Positions 1 through 10,146 of a DNA stretch of 17,854 nucleotides are shown one piece after another; position 1 is the first letter of the stretch, and every line of letters starts with the position of its first letter. The stretch lies in contig CAYGBI010000072.1 of assembly GCA_964348085.1 (NCBI GenBank), positions 1 through 17,854 on the forward strand. Reading direction: 5' to 3'. The DNA comes from VXYL01 sp964348085 (lineage in GTDB: Bacteria > Pseudomonadota > Gammaproteobacteria > Pseudomonadales > Azotimanducaceae). The notes below the pieces were generated by a model. That model worked only from the letters and a program-made list of their open reading frames with translations. It ran no database searches and had not been told where the DNA came from. The position numbers were made by a program, and so were the translations under genes.

Positions 1-1370
1 CCGACGCTTCCTTGGACTCCGCTGCCGCAACGTGCAAGGGCGTCCGACCGGCCTCAGCCTCAGCGTTCACATCGGCCCCGGCGTCGACGAGCGCGACGAC
101 CACCGACGCTTCCTTGGACTCCGCTGCCGCAACGTGCAAGGGCGTCCGACCGGCCTCGGCCCTGGCGTTCACCCCGGCGCCCGCCTCGACGAGCGCGACG
201 ACGACCGGTGCCGCGTTGAGTCGTGCCGCATGGTGCAGAGGCGTCTCACCGTTCACGTCCTCGTCGTTCACCCCGGCGCCCGCCTCGACGAGGGCCGCGA
301 CGACCGCAGCGGCGTTGGATCCTGTCGCGACGTGCAGAGGCGTCTGACCAGCCTCGTCCTCGGCGTTCACGTCGGCGCCCACCTCGACGAGTGCGACGAC
401 GACCGGCGCAGTGTTGGTTCCTGCCGCGTGGTGTAGCGGCGTCCCACCGTTTATGTCCAAGGCATTCACCCCGACACCCGCCTCGACGAGGGCCGCGACG
501 ACCGTAACGGCATTGGTTCCTGCCGCGTGGTGCAGGGGTGTCTCTCCGGCCTCGTCCTCGGCGTTCACGTCGGCGCCCGCCTCGACGAGCGCGGCGACGA
601 CCGCAGCGTCGTTGTACTTTGCCGCAAGGTGCAGCGGCGTCCCACCGTTCACGTAAGCGCCCATCGCCTCGACGAGCGCGGCGAGCGCCGCGTCGTCGGA
701 TGCCGCGAGAATAACATCCAAAGGCACACCTAACTCATGCTCAGCGTTCACGTCGGCGCCCGCCTCGACGAGCGTGGCGACGACCGCAGCGTCGTTAGAT
801 TCTGCCGCATGGTGCAGCGGCGTCACACGGTCCTCGTCCTCGGTGTTCACGTCGGCGCCTGCCTCGACGAGCGCGGCGACAACCACTGCGTCGTTGGATT
901 CTGCCGCGCGGTGCAGCGGCGTCACACGGGCCTGGTCCTCGGCGTCCACGTCGGCACCTGCCTCGACGAGCGCAGCGACAGCCCGGGCGTCGTTAGACCG
1001 TGCCGCGATGTGCAGCGGCGTCCGACCGCGCCTATCCTCCGCGTTCACACCCGCCCCCGCCTCGACGAGCGCGGCGATAGCCCGAGCGTCGTTGGACCGT
1101 GCCGCGACGTGCAGCGGCGTCCGACCGCGCTTGTCCTCCGCGTTCACCCCGCCCCCGGCCTCGACGAGCGCGGCGACGACGGCCCGAGCGTATTTGTGTT
1201 CCGCCACGAGGTGCAGCGGCGTCCGACCGCGCCTGTCCTCCGCGTTCACGTCGGCGCCCGCCTCAACGAGCACGACGACGGCCCGAGCGTCGTTGGGCCG
1301 TGCCGCGTGGTGCAGCGGTGTCCGACCGCGCTTGTCCTCCGCGTTCACGCCGCCGGCGGCCTCGACGAGC
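1..1370 (-). repeat. Tandem about 99-bp ankyrin-coding DNA repeats
   Basis: The ankyrin array is also a tandem DNA repeat with a basic period of 99 nt, one 33-residue repeat. At the left edge the period is 102 nt because those copies carry one extra residue: positions 1-55 recur identically at 103-157. Copies between about 1000 and 1370 share the RGRTPLH type and nearly identical DNA. Copies between about 160 and 650 are of an EAGxTPLH or xNGxTPLH type. The pattern points to expansion by recent duplication or gene conversion. It is not a CRISPR array, because there are no unique spacers and the whole unit is coding. Confidence 0.85.
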
Positions 1371-1420
1371 GCGGCAGCCAAGGCGGCGCCCATCAGTTTC
1401 ATTTTCTTCCGTTTCGGCAC
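1..1420 (-). CDS. Ankyrin-repeat protein, N-terminal part (runs off the left edge)
   Basis: The minus strand is open from 1420 to position 1, so the stop lies outside the window. It encodes a tandem array of about 33-residue ankyrin repeats of the form GRTPLHxAAxxNDARAVxALVEAGADVNAED: 13 full copies and a partial fourteenth. Most TPLH and GADVN signatures are intact. One copy (about 652-745) is degenerate, lacks TPLH, and is followed by a shortened loop. I chose the GTG at 1420 because GGGAGG (complement of 1428-1433) lies 7-8 nt upstream. It gives a basic start, MPKRKKMKLMG, leading into a half repeat. An in-frame ATG at 1402 is the alternative. No signal peptide, enzyme domain or membrane segment is visible in this part. 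Ankyrin arrays mediate protein-protein binding. In bacteria they are enriched in host-associated lineages, but the partner here cannot be told. The long plus-strand open frames over this region are shadows of the repetitive GC-rich sequence. Confidence 0.9.
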   Translation of the reverse strand, partial: MPKRKKMKLMGAALAAALVEAAGGVNAEDKRGRTPLHHAARPNDARAVVVLVEAGADVNAEDRRGRTPLHLVAEHKYARAVVAALVEAGGGVNAEDKRGRTPLHVAARSNDARAIAALVEAGAGVNAEDRRGRTPLHIAARSNDARAVAALVEAGADVDAEDQARVTPLHRAAESNDAVVVAALVEAGADVNTEDEDRVTPLHHAAESNDAAVVATLVEAGADVNAEHELGVPLDVILAASDDAALAALVEAMGAYVNGGTPLHLAAKYNDAAVVAALVEAGADVNAEDEAGETPLHHAAGTNAVTVVAALVEAGVGVNALDINGGTPLHHAAGTNTAPVVVALVEVGADVNAEDEAGQTPLHVATGSNAAAVVAALVEAGAGVNDEDVNGETPLHHAARLNAAPVVVALVEAGAGVNARAEAGRTPLHVAAAESKEASVVVALVDAGADVNAEAEAGRTPLHVAAAESKEAS

Positions 1421-1560
1421 CGATACACCTCCCGTTGGAAAAGTTGCTCTATCAGCCGCGCCTCCCTCGCCCTAAGCGCCGGCGCATGGGCTTGACGGGC
1501 CGGAGTGTCGCACTGTTTCGCACGCTAATGCACAAACTGCGAGCGCACCGACTCACGCAC
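1421..1560. other. Intergenic gap between hrpA and the ankyrin gene
   Basis: This 140-bp stretch separates the hrpA stop from the ankyrin start on the same strand. Apart from the GGGAGG ribosome-binding site of the ankyrin gene (complement of 1428-1433) and a short GCGCCGGCGC palindrome near 1476-1485, I see nothing definite. No T-tract terminator and no convincing promoter is visible, so whether the ankyrin gene has its own promoter or reads through from hrpA is open. Confidence 0.5.
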
Positions 1561-4500
1561 TTATTCCACCACGGCTTCCGCCGCCCGAAACAGCGTCTGC
1601 AACCGTTTTGCGGAGACCTTTTCGCGTGTGCCGAGGCGTTGGCTGAAGGTGGCGATGCGAAACTCCTGCACAAGAAAGCGCAGTGCCGTCGCTTCGGTGG
1701 TGCCTGATTCTCGCAAGGCCGCCAAGCGCTTCTGCCAAGGTGCGATGGCGTCAACGCCGGCCTGATCGCGCCGGACGCGACCGGGTAGATTGGCGATGCG
1801 CACGGCTATGCCGTCCAGATAGCGGGCGATGTCCGGCAACCGGTCTTTCGGCGTCGTGGCCAAGAAGTCGGGGCCGACGATGTCGTCGAGTTGAGCGGTT
1901 AGGTCGGCGCGGCTGATCGCAAAGGCTGGCGACTCAAGCCGCGCCATAGCCTTGGCGATCTCGAACCGCTTGCCGACGATGATTCTCGTCTGTTCGAGTA
2001 GTTCCCGGAAGGTCGCAGCCAACCGGCCAGCGGCCAATCGTTCCAGAAACGCCGCCCGACTCGTCGGTAGCTCGCGTCCCTCGAAGTAGGTATGCCAAGC
2101 GGCTGCCCGCAGCAAGCTGTCGGCCAGTTCGCTTGCCGATGCGACCGCGGCAAAGCGCAAGGTCAGGGTCGTGTCGCGCACCACTTCACGGCGCAGACTA
2201 CCTACCGCCTTCGTCTGCGCCAGCAGCGCGAGGCGCGTATAACCGTCGCGGCTCAAGGTGGCTTGGCTTTTCGCCGTCGAGTGGATCAAGAGATCGACGC
2301 TGTCGCCACGGTCGACGAGTACCGGATAGACCACGGCGCGACCTGTGCGCTCGCGCACCTCGAGCGACGCCGTCACGCCTTGTTCGGGGAACTCGACCAA
2401 GGCGTGACGCTCGAAGGTTCGTCGCAAGCGTCCGACCACATCTTGCTCGACTTTGGCGAGCAATCGCCCGCGTAGCGCGTCTACGTCCCGGTCCTGGTCC
2501 ACTACCCGACGGTTTGCGCCGCGCACCTGGACGTTTATCCGCAGGTGCGGCGGCAACGCGCCTAGTCGCCATTCCGCCTCCGGCACGCGCACGCCGGATG
2601 TCGAATGAATGACCGCCGAGAGCACCGCCGCCAACTTGCCGCGTCGGTAGGTTTGCGGCGCGAGCAACCTCGGCAGAATCGCCTGCACGTGTTGCGGCAC
2701 CGGCACCAGTCGACGGCGCAGCGCCTTCGGCAAGCCCTTCACCAAGGCCACGCACTTGTCCTCGAAGAAGCCCGGCACCAGCCACTCCAATGCGTCTGCG
2801 TCGAGCGCCGATAGGAGGCCCAAGTTGACGCGGGCGGTGACGCCGTCGTCCTCCGCCCCGGGCGCGAACTTGTACTTGAGCGGAATGAAGTCGGTGCCGA
2901 CGGCGAGCCGTGTTGGAAAATCGCTCGCGGCCACGCCGGCCGCCCTGCCGGCGAGGAGGTCTGCCTCGGTCATCTTGAACTTCGCCAGCGCCGCTTCGTC
3001 GGCGGTGGCTGCGTAGTGCCGCCACGTCGCACGAGAGACAACGTCGGCGGGTAAGCGCGCCAAATAGAACTCGGCGCGGGCTTTCTCGCCGGCCAGCAGA
3101 TCGCCGCGCCGCCCCTTTGCTTCGAGCTCTTGAATGCGGCGCTCGATGCCAGCGTTGTGGGCGAGAAACGGAGCCTCGATGCCGTTCGAGGCGTGCTGCG
3201 TCCAACGCACCAGCGCTTCGCGCACGAAAATCTCTCTGGCGGCCGAACGGTCCACATCGGCTGCCCGCCGGGGGCGCTCCGTCACGACCGCCAAGCCGTA
3301 CACGGTGATGCGTTCGCGCACCATCGCCTCGCCGCGGCGGGTGTCCCAGTAGGGCTCGGAGAATGTCGACTTGGCGATGTGCTTGGCGGCTGCCTCGATC
3401 CACTCCGGTTCGACTTCGGCGACGCCGCGAGCGTAGGTTTGGCCCGTGTCGCTGATCTCCGCTGCTACCACCCAACGCGGTGCGGCGCGGCTCAAGGCCG
3501 AGCCGGGGAACAGCCGAAAGCGCAAGGCTCTGGGGCCATCGTATTCAACGGCTTGGCGGCGTTTGCGCTTGCCGCCGACGACGTTGACGGGCCGCCGGTC
3601 GCCGGACTCGTCGGGTTCACGTCTGGCCCCGATGAAGCCCAAAGAACCGGCAAGTAGAGCGCGGTGCAACGTCGCGTAGTCCGCCGCTTGGGCGTTCACC
3701 TTCATGCCAAGACCGCGGCATGCGAGCAGCAGTTGTCGATGCAAGGCGTGCCACTCCCGTACCCGAGTCGGGCTTAGGAAACGCTTCTCCAGCACTCGGC
3801 GAAAGCCGCTGCGCGTGTGCTCGGCTCGTTGCGCTTCAAGCCAACGCCAGAGGTTCACGTAGACGAGGAAGTCGGATCGCTTGGCGTCGTCATCGACGAA
3901 CAGGGCGTGTGCCTGGTCGGCGGCGTCGCGACGATCCAACGGGCGTAGCCGAGGGTCTTGCGCGGCCAGCGCGGAGACGATGATGAGCGCCTCCGCCAGC
4001 ACGCCAGTGCGAGACGCTTCGATAAGCATCCGCGCCAAGCGCGGGTCCACCGGCAGGCGAGCCATCGTGCGTCCGATCGCCGTCAGTTCGTCGCCTGCGA
4101 GCGCCTGTAACTCGTGCAGGAGACGCACGGCATCCCGTACCGCGCGTGGGTCCGGTGGATCGACGAATGGAAAGCGCTCGATGTCGCCCAAGCGAAACGC
4201 GCGCATGGCGAGCACCACGGCGGCCAAGTTGCTGCGCCTGAGTTCCGGGTCCGTATACGCCGGGCGGGCGTTGAAGTCCGCTTCGGAGTACAGCCGGTAG
4301 CAGACTCCCGGCGCCACGCGCCCGCAGCGTCCGGCGCGCTGTGCGGCGCTTGCTTGGGATATCGGTTCCACCGGCAAGCGCTGCAACTTGGCGCGATAGC
4401 TGTAGCGGGCGATGCGTGCCGTGCCGGGGTCGACGACATAGCCGATGTTGGGCACGGTGATGCTGGTCTCGGCAACATTGGTCGCAAGCACCACGCGCTG

Positions 4501-5349
4501 TCGGCCGCCCGGCGCGAACACCCGGCGCTGCTCGGCGGTGGGAAGCCGGGCGTATAGCGGCAGAATGTCGAAGCGATCCGCGAAGATTCTGCGCAATAGT
4601 TGGGAGTTGTCGAAGATCTCTCGCTCACCGGACTGAAATACGAGGATGTCGCGACGTCCGGCCGGCGCTTCTTCGGCAATCGTTCGCAGGCAGTCGACCA
4701 GCGCGCCCTCGTCGGCGGACGTACTTTCGGCATCCTCCGTAGCCTCTTGGAAGATGGTTTTCACCGGGTAGCCGCGCCCGCCGACGCGCACCACTGGCGC
4801 ACCGTCGAAGTACTCGGCAAAGGCGTCGACGTCGATCGTCGCGCTGGTGACGACCACTCGGAGATCGCGACGACGGCGCAGCAGTCGCTTCAGGCAACCG
4901 AGGATGAAGTCCACGTTCAAACTGCGCTCATGGGCTTCGTCGACGATGACGCATTCGTAGCGACGCAAGCGCGGGTCGCGCTGAATCTCGTTCAGCAGCA
5001 GCCCGTCCGTCATCACTTTGACGACGGTGTCGGTGGAGGTGCGGTCGCTGAAGCGCACCGCGTAGCCGACCTTGTCGCCCAACCGCACGCCAAGCTCCTC
5101 GGCGATGCGCGCCGCCACGGTGCGCGCCGCCAAACGCCGAGGCTGCGTGTGGGCGATGACTCCGCGCCGACCGATACCCGCCGCCAAGCACGCCTTGGGC
5201 AGTTGCGTGGTTTTGCCGGAGCCGGTCTCGCCGGCGACGATGAGCACCGGGTGGCGCTGCATCAGCGTGACGATCTCGCCGATGCGCGGCGTGATCGGCA
5301 ACTGCTCTGGAAACGACGGCGGTGCGAAGCCGTCAGGCACTGCAAGCAC
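1561..5349 (-). CDS. hrpA: ATP-dependent RNA helicase HrpA (DEAH box)
   Basis: The 1262-residue product has the full DEAH/RHA helicase motif set: GETGSGKT (Walker A, 40-47), DEAH (137-140), SAT (169-171), the AETSITVPNIGYVVDPG segment (293-309) and QRAGRCGR (337-344). The HA2/OB-fold and the long HrpA-specific C-terminal half follow. HrpA uses ATP to remodel RNA-protein complexes in the cytoplasm; in E. coli it has been linked to mRNA processing and rescue of stalled ribosomes. E. coli HrpA is about 1300 residues, and the difference is mostly a shorter N-terminus ahead of Walker A. The GTG at 5349 is the first usable start downstream of the sucB stop; GGAG lies about 13 nt upstream, a rather long spacing, so the start is not certain. 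Only 7 nt separate it from sucB, suggesting cotranscription with the TCA genes, which is an unusual partnership. Confidence 0.97.
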   Translation of the reverse strand: MLAVPDGFAPPSFPEQLPITPRIGEIVTLMQRHPVLIVAGETGSGKTTQLPKACLAAGIGRRGVIAHTQPRRLAARTVAARIAEELGVRLGDKVGYAVRFSDRTSTDTVVKVMTDGLLLNEIQRDPRLRRYECVIVDEAHERSLNVDFILGCLKRLLRRRRDLRVVVTSATIDVDAFAEYFDGAPVVRVGGRGYPVKTIFQEATEDAESTSADEGALVDCLRTIAEEAPAGRRDILVFQSGEREIFDNSQLLRRIFADRFDILPLYARLPTAEQRRVFAPGGRQRVVLATNVAETSITVPNIGYVVDPGTARIARYSYRAKLQRLPVEPISQASAAQRAGRCGRVAPGVCYRLYSEADFNARPAYTDPELRRSNLAAVVLAMRAFRLGDIERFPFVDPPDPRAVRDAVRLLHELQALAGDELTAIGRTMARLPVDPRLARMLIEASRTGVLAEALIIVSALAAQDPRLRPLDRRDAADQAHALFVDDDAKRSDFLVYVNLWRWLEAQRAEHTRSGFRRVLEKRFLSPTRVREWHALHRQLLLACRGLGMKVNAQAADYATLHRALLAGSLGFIGARREPDESGDRRPVNVVGGKRKRRQAVEYDGPRALRFRLFPGSALSRAAPRWVVAAEISDTGQTYARGVAEVEPEWIEAAAKHIAKSTFSEPYWDTRRGEAMVRERITVYGLAVVTERPRRAADVDRSAAREIFVREALVRWTQHASNGIEAPFLAHNAGIERRIQELEAKGRRGDLLAGEKARAEFYLARLPADVVSRATWRHYAATADEAALAKFKMTEADLLAGRAAGVAASDFPTRLAVGTDFIPLKYKFAPGAEDDGVTARVNLGLLSALDADALEWLVPGFFEDKCVALVKGLPKALRRRLVPVPQHVQAILPRLLAPQTYRRGKLAAVLSAVIHSTSGVRVPEAEWRLGALPPHLRINVQVRGANRRVVDQDRDVDALRGRLLAKVEQDVVGRLRRTFERHALVEFPEQGVTASLEVRERTGRAVVYPVLVDRGDSVDLLIHSTAKSQATLSRDGYTRLALLAQTKAVGSLRREVVRDTTLTLRFAAVASASELADSLLRAAAWHTYFEGRELPTSRAAFLERLAAGRLAATFRELLEQTRIIVGKRFEIAKAMARLESPAFAISRADLTAQLDDIVGPDFLATTPKDRLPDIARYLDGIAVRIANLPGRVRRDQAGVDAIAPWQKRLAALRESGTTEATALRFLVQEFRIATFSQRLGTREKVSAKRLQTLFRAAEAVVE

Positions 5350-5356
5350 CGGCGTG

Positions 5357-6577
<1,221 letters not shown>

Positions 6578-6588
6578 GTGGGTGTCCC

Positions 6589-9429
6589 TTAAGCGGCGCC
6601 GGCGTATAGGGCGTCGTGTACCAACTGACGTTGGCGCTCGACATGGCGGGCCGCATAGCCGCCGGCAGGCGCGGCGAAGGCTTCGCGGCCGGCGTAAGTC
6701 AAGACCAGCTTCGGGTCGTGTCCGCGCAACACGCGATGCATATGGTGCTGGCTGGAATACCACGCGCCTTGATTCATCGGTTCCTCTTGGCACCAGACGG
6801 CGTGGCGCAGATGTCGGTACTGCGCAATGACCGCCGCCAGTTCGGCCTCCGGGAAGGGGTAGAGCTGCTCCAAGCGCACGATCACTACATTGGCGAGGTC
6901 GGCGTCCCGTCGCGTCTCCAGCAGCTCGTAGTACACCTTGCCGCTGCACAATACCAAGCGGTCGACCTGGTCGGGGTCGATGTCGTCGATCTCGCCGAGC
7001 ACCGGCATGAAACTGCCTTCGGTCAAGTCCTCCAAGGTGGAGACCGCGAGCTTGTGCCGCAACAGGCTCTTCGGCGTCAGCGCGACCAAGGGTTTGCGCA
7101 TCGGGCGAATCATCTGTCGGCGCAGCATGTGGAACATCTGCGCCGGGGTAGTCGGCAGGCAGACTTGAATGTTGTGTTGGGCGGAAAGCTGCAAATAGCG
7201 CTCAAGGCGCGCCGACGAGTGTTCGGGGCCTTGGCCTTCGTACCCGTGCGGGAGCAGCATCACCAAGCCGCATAAGCGCGCCCACTTGGCCTCGCCACTG
7301 ACCACGAACTGATCGATGACCACTTGCGCGCCATTGGCGAAATCGCCGAACTGCGCTTCCCAGATCACCAACGTGCGCGGCGAAGTGGCGCCGTAGCCGT
7401 ACTCGAAAGCGAGCACCGCTTCCTCGGAGAGCAACGAGTCGTAGATGTCGAAGGTCTTGTCGTCGCGCAGTCGGTTGAGCGGCACGATGCGCTTGCCGTC
7501 CTTTTGGTTGTAGAGCGAAGCGTGGCGATGGGAGAAGGTGCCGACGCCCACGTCTTGGCCGGTCAGCCGCACGTCGTAGCCGTCGTCCAGCAACGTCGCA
7601 TACGCCAAGGTCTCGGCACAGCCCCAATTGAGCAGCATGGCGCCGGCCATCATGCGCCGCCGGTCGTCGAGGATTTTCTGCACCTGACGATGCAGCGCGA
7701 ACCCCTCCGGCACCGCTTGGCTGCGCTCCGCCAATTCCCGTAGGCGGGCAAGCGTCACCCGGGTGTCGCCCGGCGCGTCCCAATCGTGGCCCAGATACGG
7801 CGCCCAATCCACGAACAGCGACGTGTCCGGCTCTTGCACCAAGGACAGCGCCATCCGGTCGCCGGTGTCGAGGGCGTAGCGGTACAGGCTAATCAACGCC
7901 TCGACCTCCTTCGCCGTCGCCGCCCCTTCGGCAATCAAGTGATCGGCGTACAGTGCGCGGGTGGTCGGGTGATTGCGAATGGCCCGATACATCAACGGCT
8001 GGGTCTTCATCGGTTCTTCGGCCTCGTTGTGGCCGCGCCGCCGGTAGCACACCAAGTCGATGACGATGTCCTTCTTGAACTGCATCCGGTAGTCCACCGC
8101 CAGTCGCACGGCGAATACGCAGGCTTCCGGATCGTCGCCATTCACATGCAGGATCGGCGCCTGCACCATCTTGGCGATCTCGGAGCAGTATTCCGTCGAG
8201 CGGGCATCGTCCACACGGTGCGTGGTAAAGCCGATTTGATTGTTGACGACGATGTGAATGGTGCCGCCGACCTTGTAGCCCCGGGTACGAGACATCTGAA
8301 ACGTCTCCAGAACCACGCCTTGGCCGGCGAAAGCCGCATCGCCGTGGATAATCACCGGCGCCACTAAGTTGCCGGCGTAGTCGCGGCGCCGGTCTTGACG
8401 GGCGCGCACCGAGCCGGTCACCACCGGGCCGACGATCTCCAAGTGCGATGGATTGAAGGCCAGCGCGACGTGCATCTCGCCGCCCGGCGTCATCGCATTA
8501 GACGAGAAGCCTTGGTGGTATTTGACGTCGCCGGTGCGGTCGGACGCCGGCAACACGCCCTCGAACTCGTCGAACAACTCGCCCGGGTCCTTGCCGAGGA
8601 TATTCACCAGCACGTTAAGCCGGCCCCGATGGGCCATGCCGATCACCGTTTCGACGCAGCCCCGCTCGCCCAAGCGTTGCAACGCCTCGTGCAACATGCA
8701 GATCAGGCTTTCGCCACCCTCCAAGCCGAAGCGCTTGGTGCCGGGGTAGCGGGCGTGCAGATACCGCTCCATGCCCTCGGCGGCGCTAAGGCGGTCGAGA
8801 ATCGTGAACTTGGAGTCCGTGGACAGCACCGGTGCCGAGCGCACCGACTCAAGACGCTGACGAATCCAAAGCTGTTCGGCGGCGTCGGTGATGTGCATGT
8901 ATTCCGCACCTAGGGTGCCGCAGTAGGTGCGCGTCAAGGCGGCGACGATGTCGCGCAAGGTCGCCTTGCCTTGCTCGTAGAACTGCGCCGAGCCGGTGTC
9001 GAAAACGATATCCAAGTCCGCATCGGTCAGACGGTGATAGGCGAGTTCCAGCTCGGGGGCCGGGTCGCGCTGCCACATCCCCAAGGGATCCAGGTTGGCC
9101 TTCCGATGACCGGACTGTCGATACGCGCCGATGAGTTCCAAGACACGGATCTGCTTGCGTTCGTGCTCGGAGGTGACCGCCGCCGATACCCTCTCCGGGC
9201 GCGCTTTGAGACGGTTTCTGCCCAGCCGTTCGAAGTGGCGAACGATCGCGCTGTGCGGGACGTCCATCAGCACGTCGTCCACCGTCGGCAAGCCGTCGAA
9301 GTACCGCCGCCACTCTTCGGCGACGTCGTTCGGGTTGTCTAGGTAGCTCTCGTAGAGCGCCTCGACATAGGCGTTGCCGGCGGAAAGCTGCGAACTGGCG
9401 CGCAGCCGGTCGAGCGAGTTGGTCGGCAT
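6589..9429 (-). CDS. sucA: 2-oxoglutarate dehydrogenase E1 component (ThDP-dependent)
   Basis: E1 decarboxylates 2-oxoglutarate with thiamine diphosphate and succinylates the E2 lipoyl group. The 946-residue product is close to the E. coli length (933). Recognisable segments are the E1o N-terminal helix (NAYVEALYESYLDNP), GMAHRGRLN (264-272), the ThDP/Mg region GDAAFAGQG (363-371) with NNQIGFTT (396-403), and the C-terminal transketolase-like half with the conserved SSARLERYLQL segment. The ATG at 9429 gives MPTNSLDRLRASSQLS, the expected start. The open frame extends 19 codons further into sdhB, but that sequence does not look like an E1 N-terminus. No strong Shine-Dalgarno is visible. With only 10 nt between the sdhB stop and this start, translational coupling is plausible. 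The E3 gene (lpd) is not in the window. Confidence 0.98.
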   Translation of the reverse strand: MPTNSLDRLRASSQLSAGNAYVEALYESYLDNPNDVAEEWRRYFDGLPTVDDVLMDVPHSAIVRHFERLGRNRLKARPERVSAAVTSEHERKQIRVLELIGAYRQSGHRKANLDPLGMWQRDPAPELELAYHRLTDADLDIVFDTGSAQFYEQGKATLRDIVAALTRTYCGTLGAEYMHITDAAEQLWIRQRLESVRSAPVLSTDSKFTILDRLSAAEGMERYLHARYPGTKRFGLEGGESLICMLHEALQRLGERGCVETVIGMAHRGRLNVLVNILGKDPGELFDEFEGVLPASDRTGDVKYHQGFSSNAMTPGGEMHVALAFNPSHLEIVGPVVTGSVRARQDRRRDYAGNLVAPVIIHGDAAFAGQGVVLETFQMSRTRGYKVGGTIHIVVNNQIGFTTHRVDDARSTEYCSEIAKMVQAPILHVNGDDPEACVFAVRLAVDYRMQFKKDIVIDLVCYRRRGHNEAEEPMKTQPLMYRAIRNHPTTRALYADHLIAEGAATAKEVEALISLYRYALDTGDRMALSLVQEPDTSLFVDWAPYLGHDWDAPGDTRVTLARLRELAERSQAVPEGFALHRQVQKILDDRRRMMAGAMLLNWGCAETLAYATLLDDGYDVRLTGQDVGVGTFSHRHASLYNQKDGKRIVPLNRLRDDKTFDIYDSLLSEEAVLAFEYGYGATSPRTLVIWEAQFGDFANGAQVVIDQFVVSGEAKWARLCGLVMLLPHGYEGQGPEHSSARLERYLQLSAQHNIQVCLPTTPAQMFHMLRRQMIRPMRKPLVALTPKSLLRHKLAVSTLEDLTEGSFMPVLGEIDDIDPDQVDRLVLCSGKVYYELLETRRDADLANVVIVRLEQLYPFPEAELAAVIAQYRHLRHAVWCQEEPMNQGAWYSSQHHMHRVLRGHDPKLVLTYAGREAFAAPAGGYAARHVERQRQLVHDALYAGAA

Positions 9430-9439
9430 CGGTGCGGTG

Positions 9440-10144
9440 CTAGAAGCCTTGCTTGACCAGCATGGTGCGTATCTTGCCGATGGCACGGGTGGGGTTTAAC
9501 CCTTTCGGGCAGACATCGACGCAGTTCATGATGCCTCGGCAGCGGAACACGCTAAACGGATCCTCAAGCGCCGTCAACCGTTCGTCGGTCGCCGTGTCGC
9601 GACTGTCGGCCAAGAAACGGTACGCCTGCAGCAGTCCCGCGGGACCGACGAACTTGTCCGGGTTCCACCAAAACGACGGGCAGGCGGTGGAGCAGCAGGC
9701 GCACAGGATGCACTCGTAGAGGCCGTTCAGCTCCTCGCGCTCTTCGGGCGTTTGCAGCCGCTCCCGAGCCGGCGGCGGCGTATCGTTGACCAGCCACGGC
9801 TTGATCTTCTCGTACTGCCGGTAGAACTGGCTCATGTCGACTACCAAGTCCCGTATCACCGGCAACCCGGGCAAGGGTCGCAGCGTGAGCTTGCCACGCG
9901 GCGCGGCTTCGGAAACGGGCGTGGTGCAGGCGAGACCGTTCTTGCCGTTCATATTCATGCCGTCCGAGCCGCACACGCCCTCGCGACACGAGCGGCGATA
10001 GGCGATGGACGGATCCTGGGCCTTCAGCAGTTCGAGCACGTCGAGCACCATGAGGTCGCGGCCCTCCGGCAAGTCGAGCGTCAAGTCCTCCATGCGCGGC
10101 GATTCGTCGGTGTCGGGATCGTAGCGGTAGAGGCGGATCTGCAT
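9440..10144 (-). CDS. sdhB: Succinate dehydrogenase iron-sulfur subunit
   Basis: Iron-sulfur subunit of complex II, passing electrons from the SdhA flavin to quinone. The 234-residue length matches the family. Three cluster motifs are visible: the [2Fe-2S] site with Cys53, Cys58, Asp61 and Cys73 (the aspartate at the third position is the same as in E. coli), the [4Fe-4S] site CILCACCSTACP, and the [3Fe-4S] site CRGIMNCVDVCPKGLNP, which completes the last two clusters. The ATG at 10144 gives MQIRLYRYDPDTD, a normal start, and lies 2 nt downstream of the sdhA stop. The protein acts on the cytoplasmic face of the inner membrane bound to SdhCD. Confidence 0.98.
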   Translation of the reverse strand: MQIRLYRYDPDTDESPRMEDLTLDLPEGRDLMVLDVLELLKAQDPSIAYRRSCREGVCGSDGMNMNGKNGLACTTPVSEAAPRGKLTLRPLPGLPVIRDLVVDMSQFYRQYEKIKPWLVNDTPPPARERLQTPEEREELNGLYECILCACCSTACPSFWWNPDKFVGPAGLLQAYRFLADSRDTATDERLTALEDPFSVFRCRGIMNCVDVCPKGLNPTRAIGKIRTMLVKQGF

Positions 10145-10146
10145 GG

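Noticed and set aside
1..1370. CRISPR-like regular repeats
   Set aside because: The 99-bp units are coding throughout, vary in the manner of protein repeats and have no spacer structure.
737..1495. Long plus-strand open frames across the first 1.7 kb
   Set aside because: They are antisense shadows of the ankyrin repeats; their repetitive Arg/Ala/Ser-rich products carry no family signature, while the minus strand gives clean ankyrin motifs.
2198..3475. 425-codon minus-strand open frame inside hrpA
   Set aside because: It is out of frame with the helicase, Arg/Gly-rich and lacks any motif; hrpA explains the region.
6578..6949. N-terminal extension of the sucB open frame
   Set aside because: It overlaps sucA in another frame, is Arg/Pro-rich, and E2 proteins start at the lipoyl domain, which begins at 6577.
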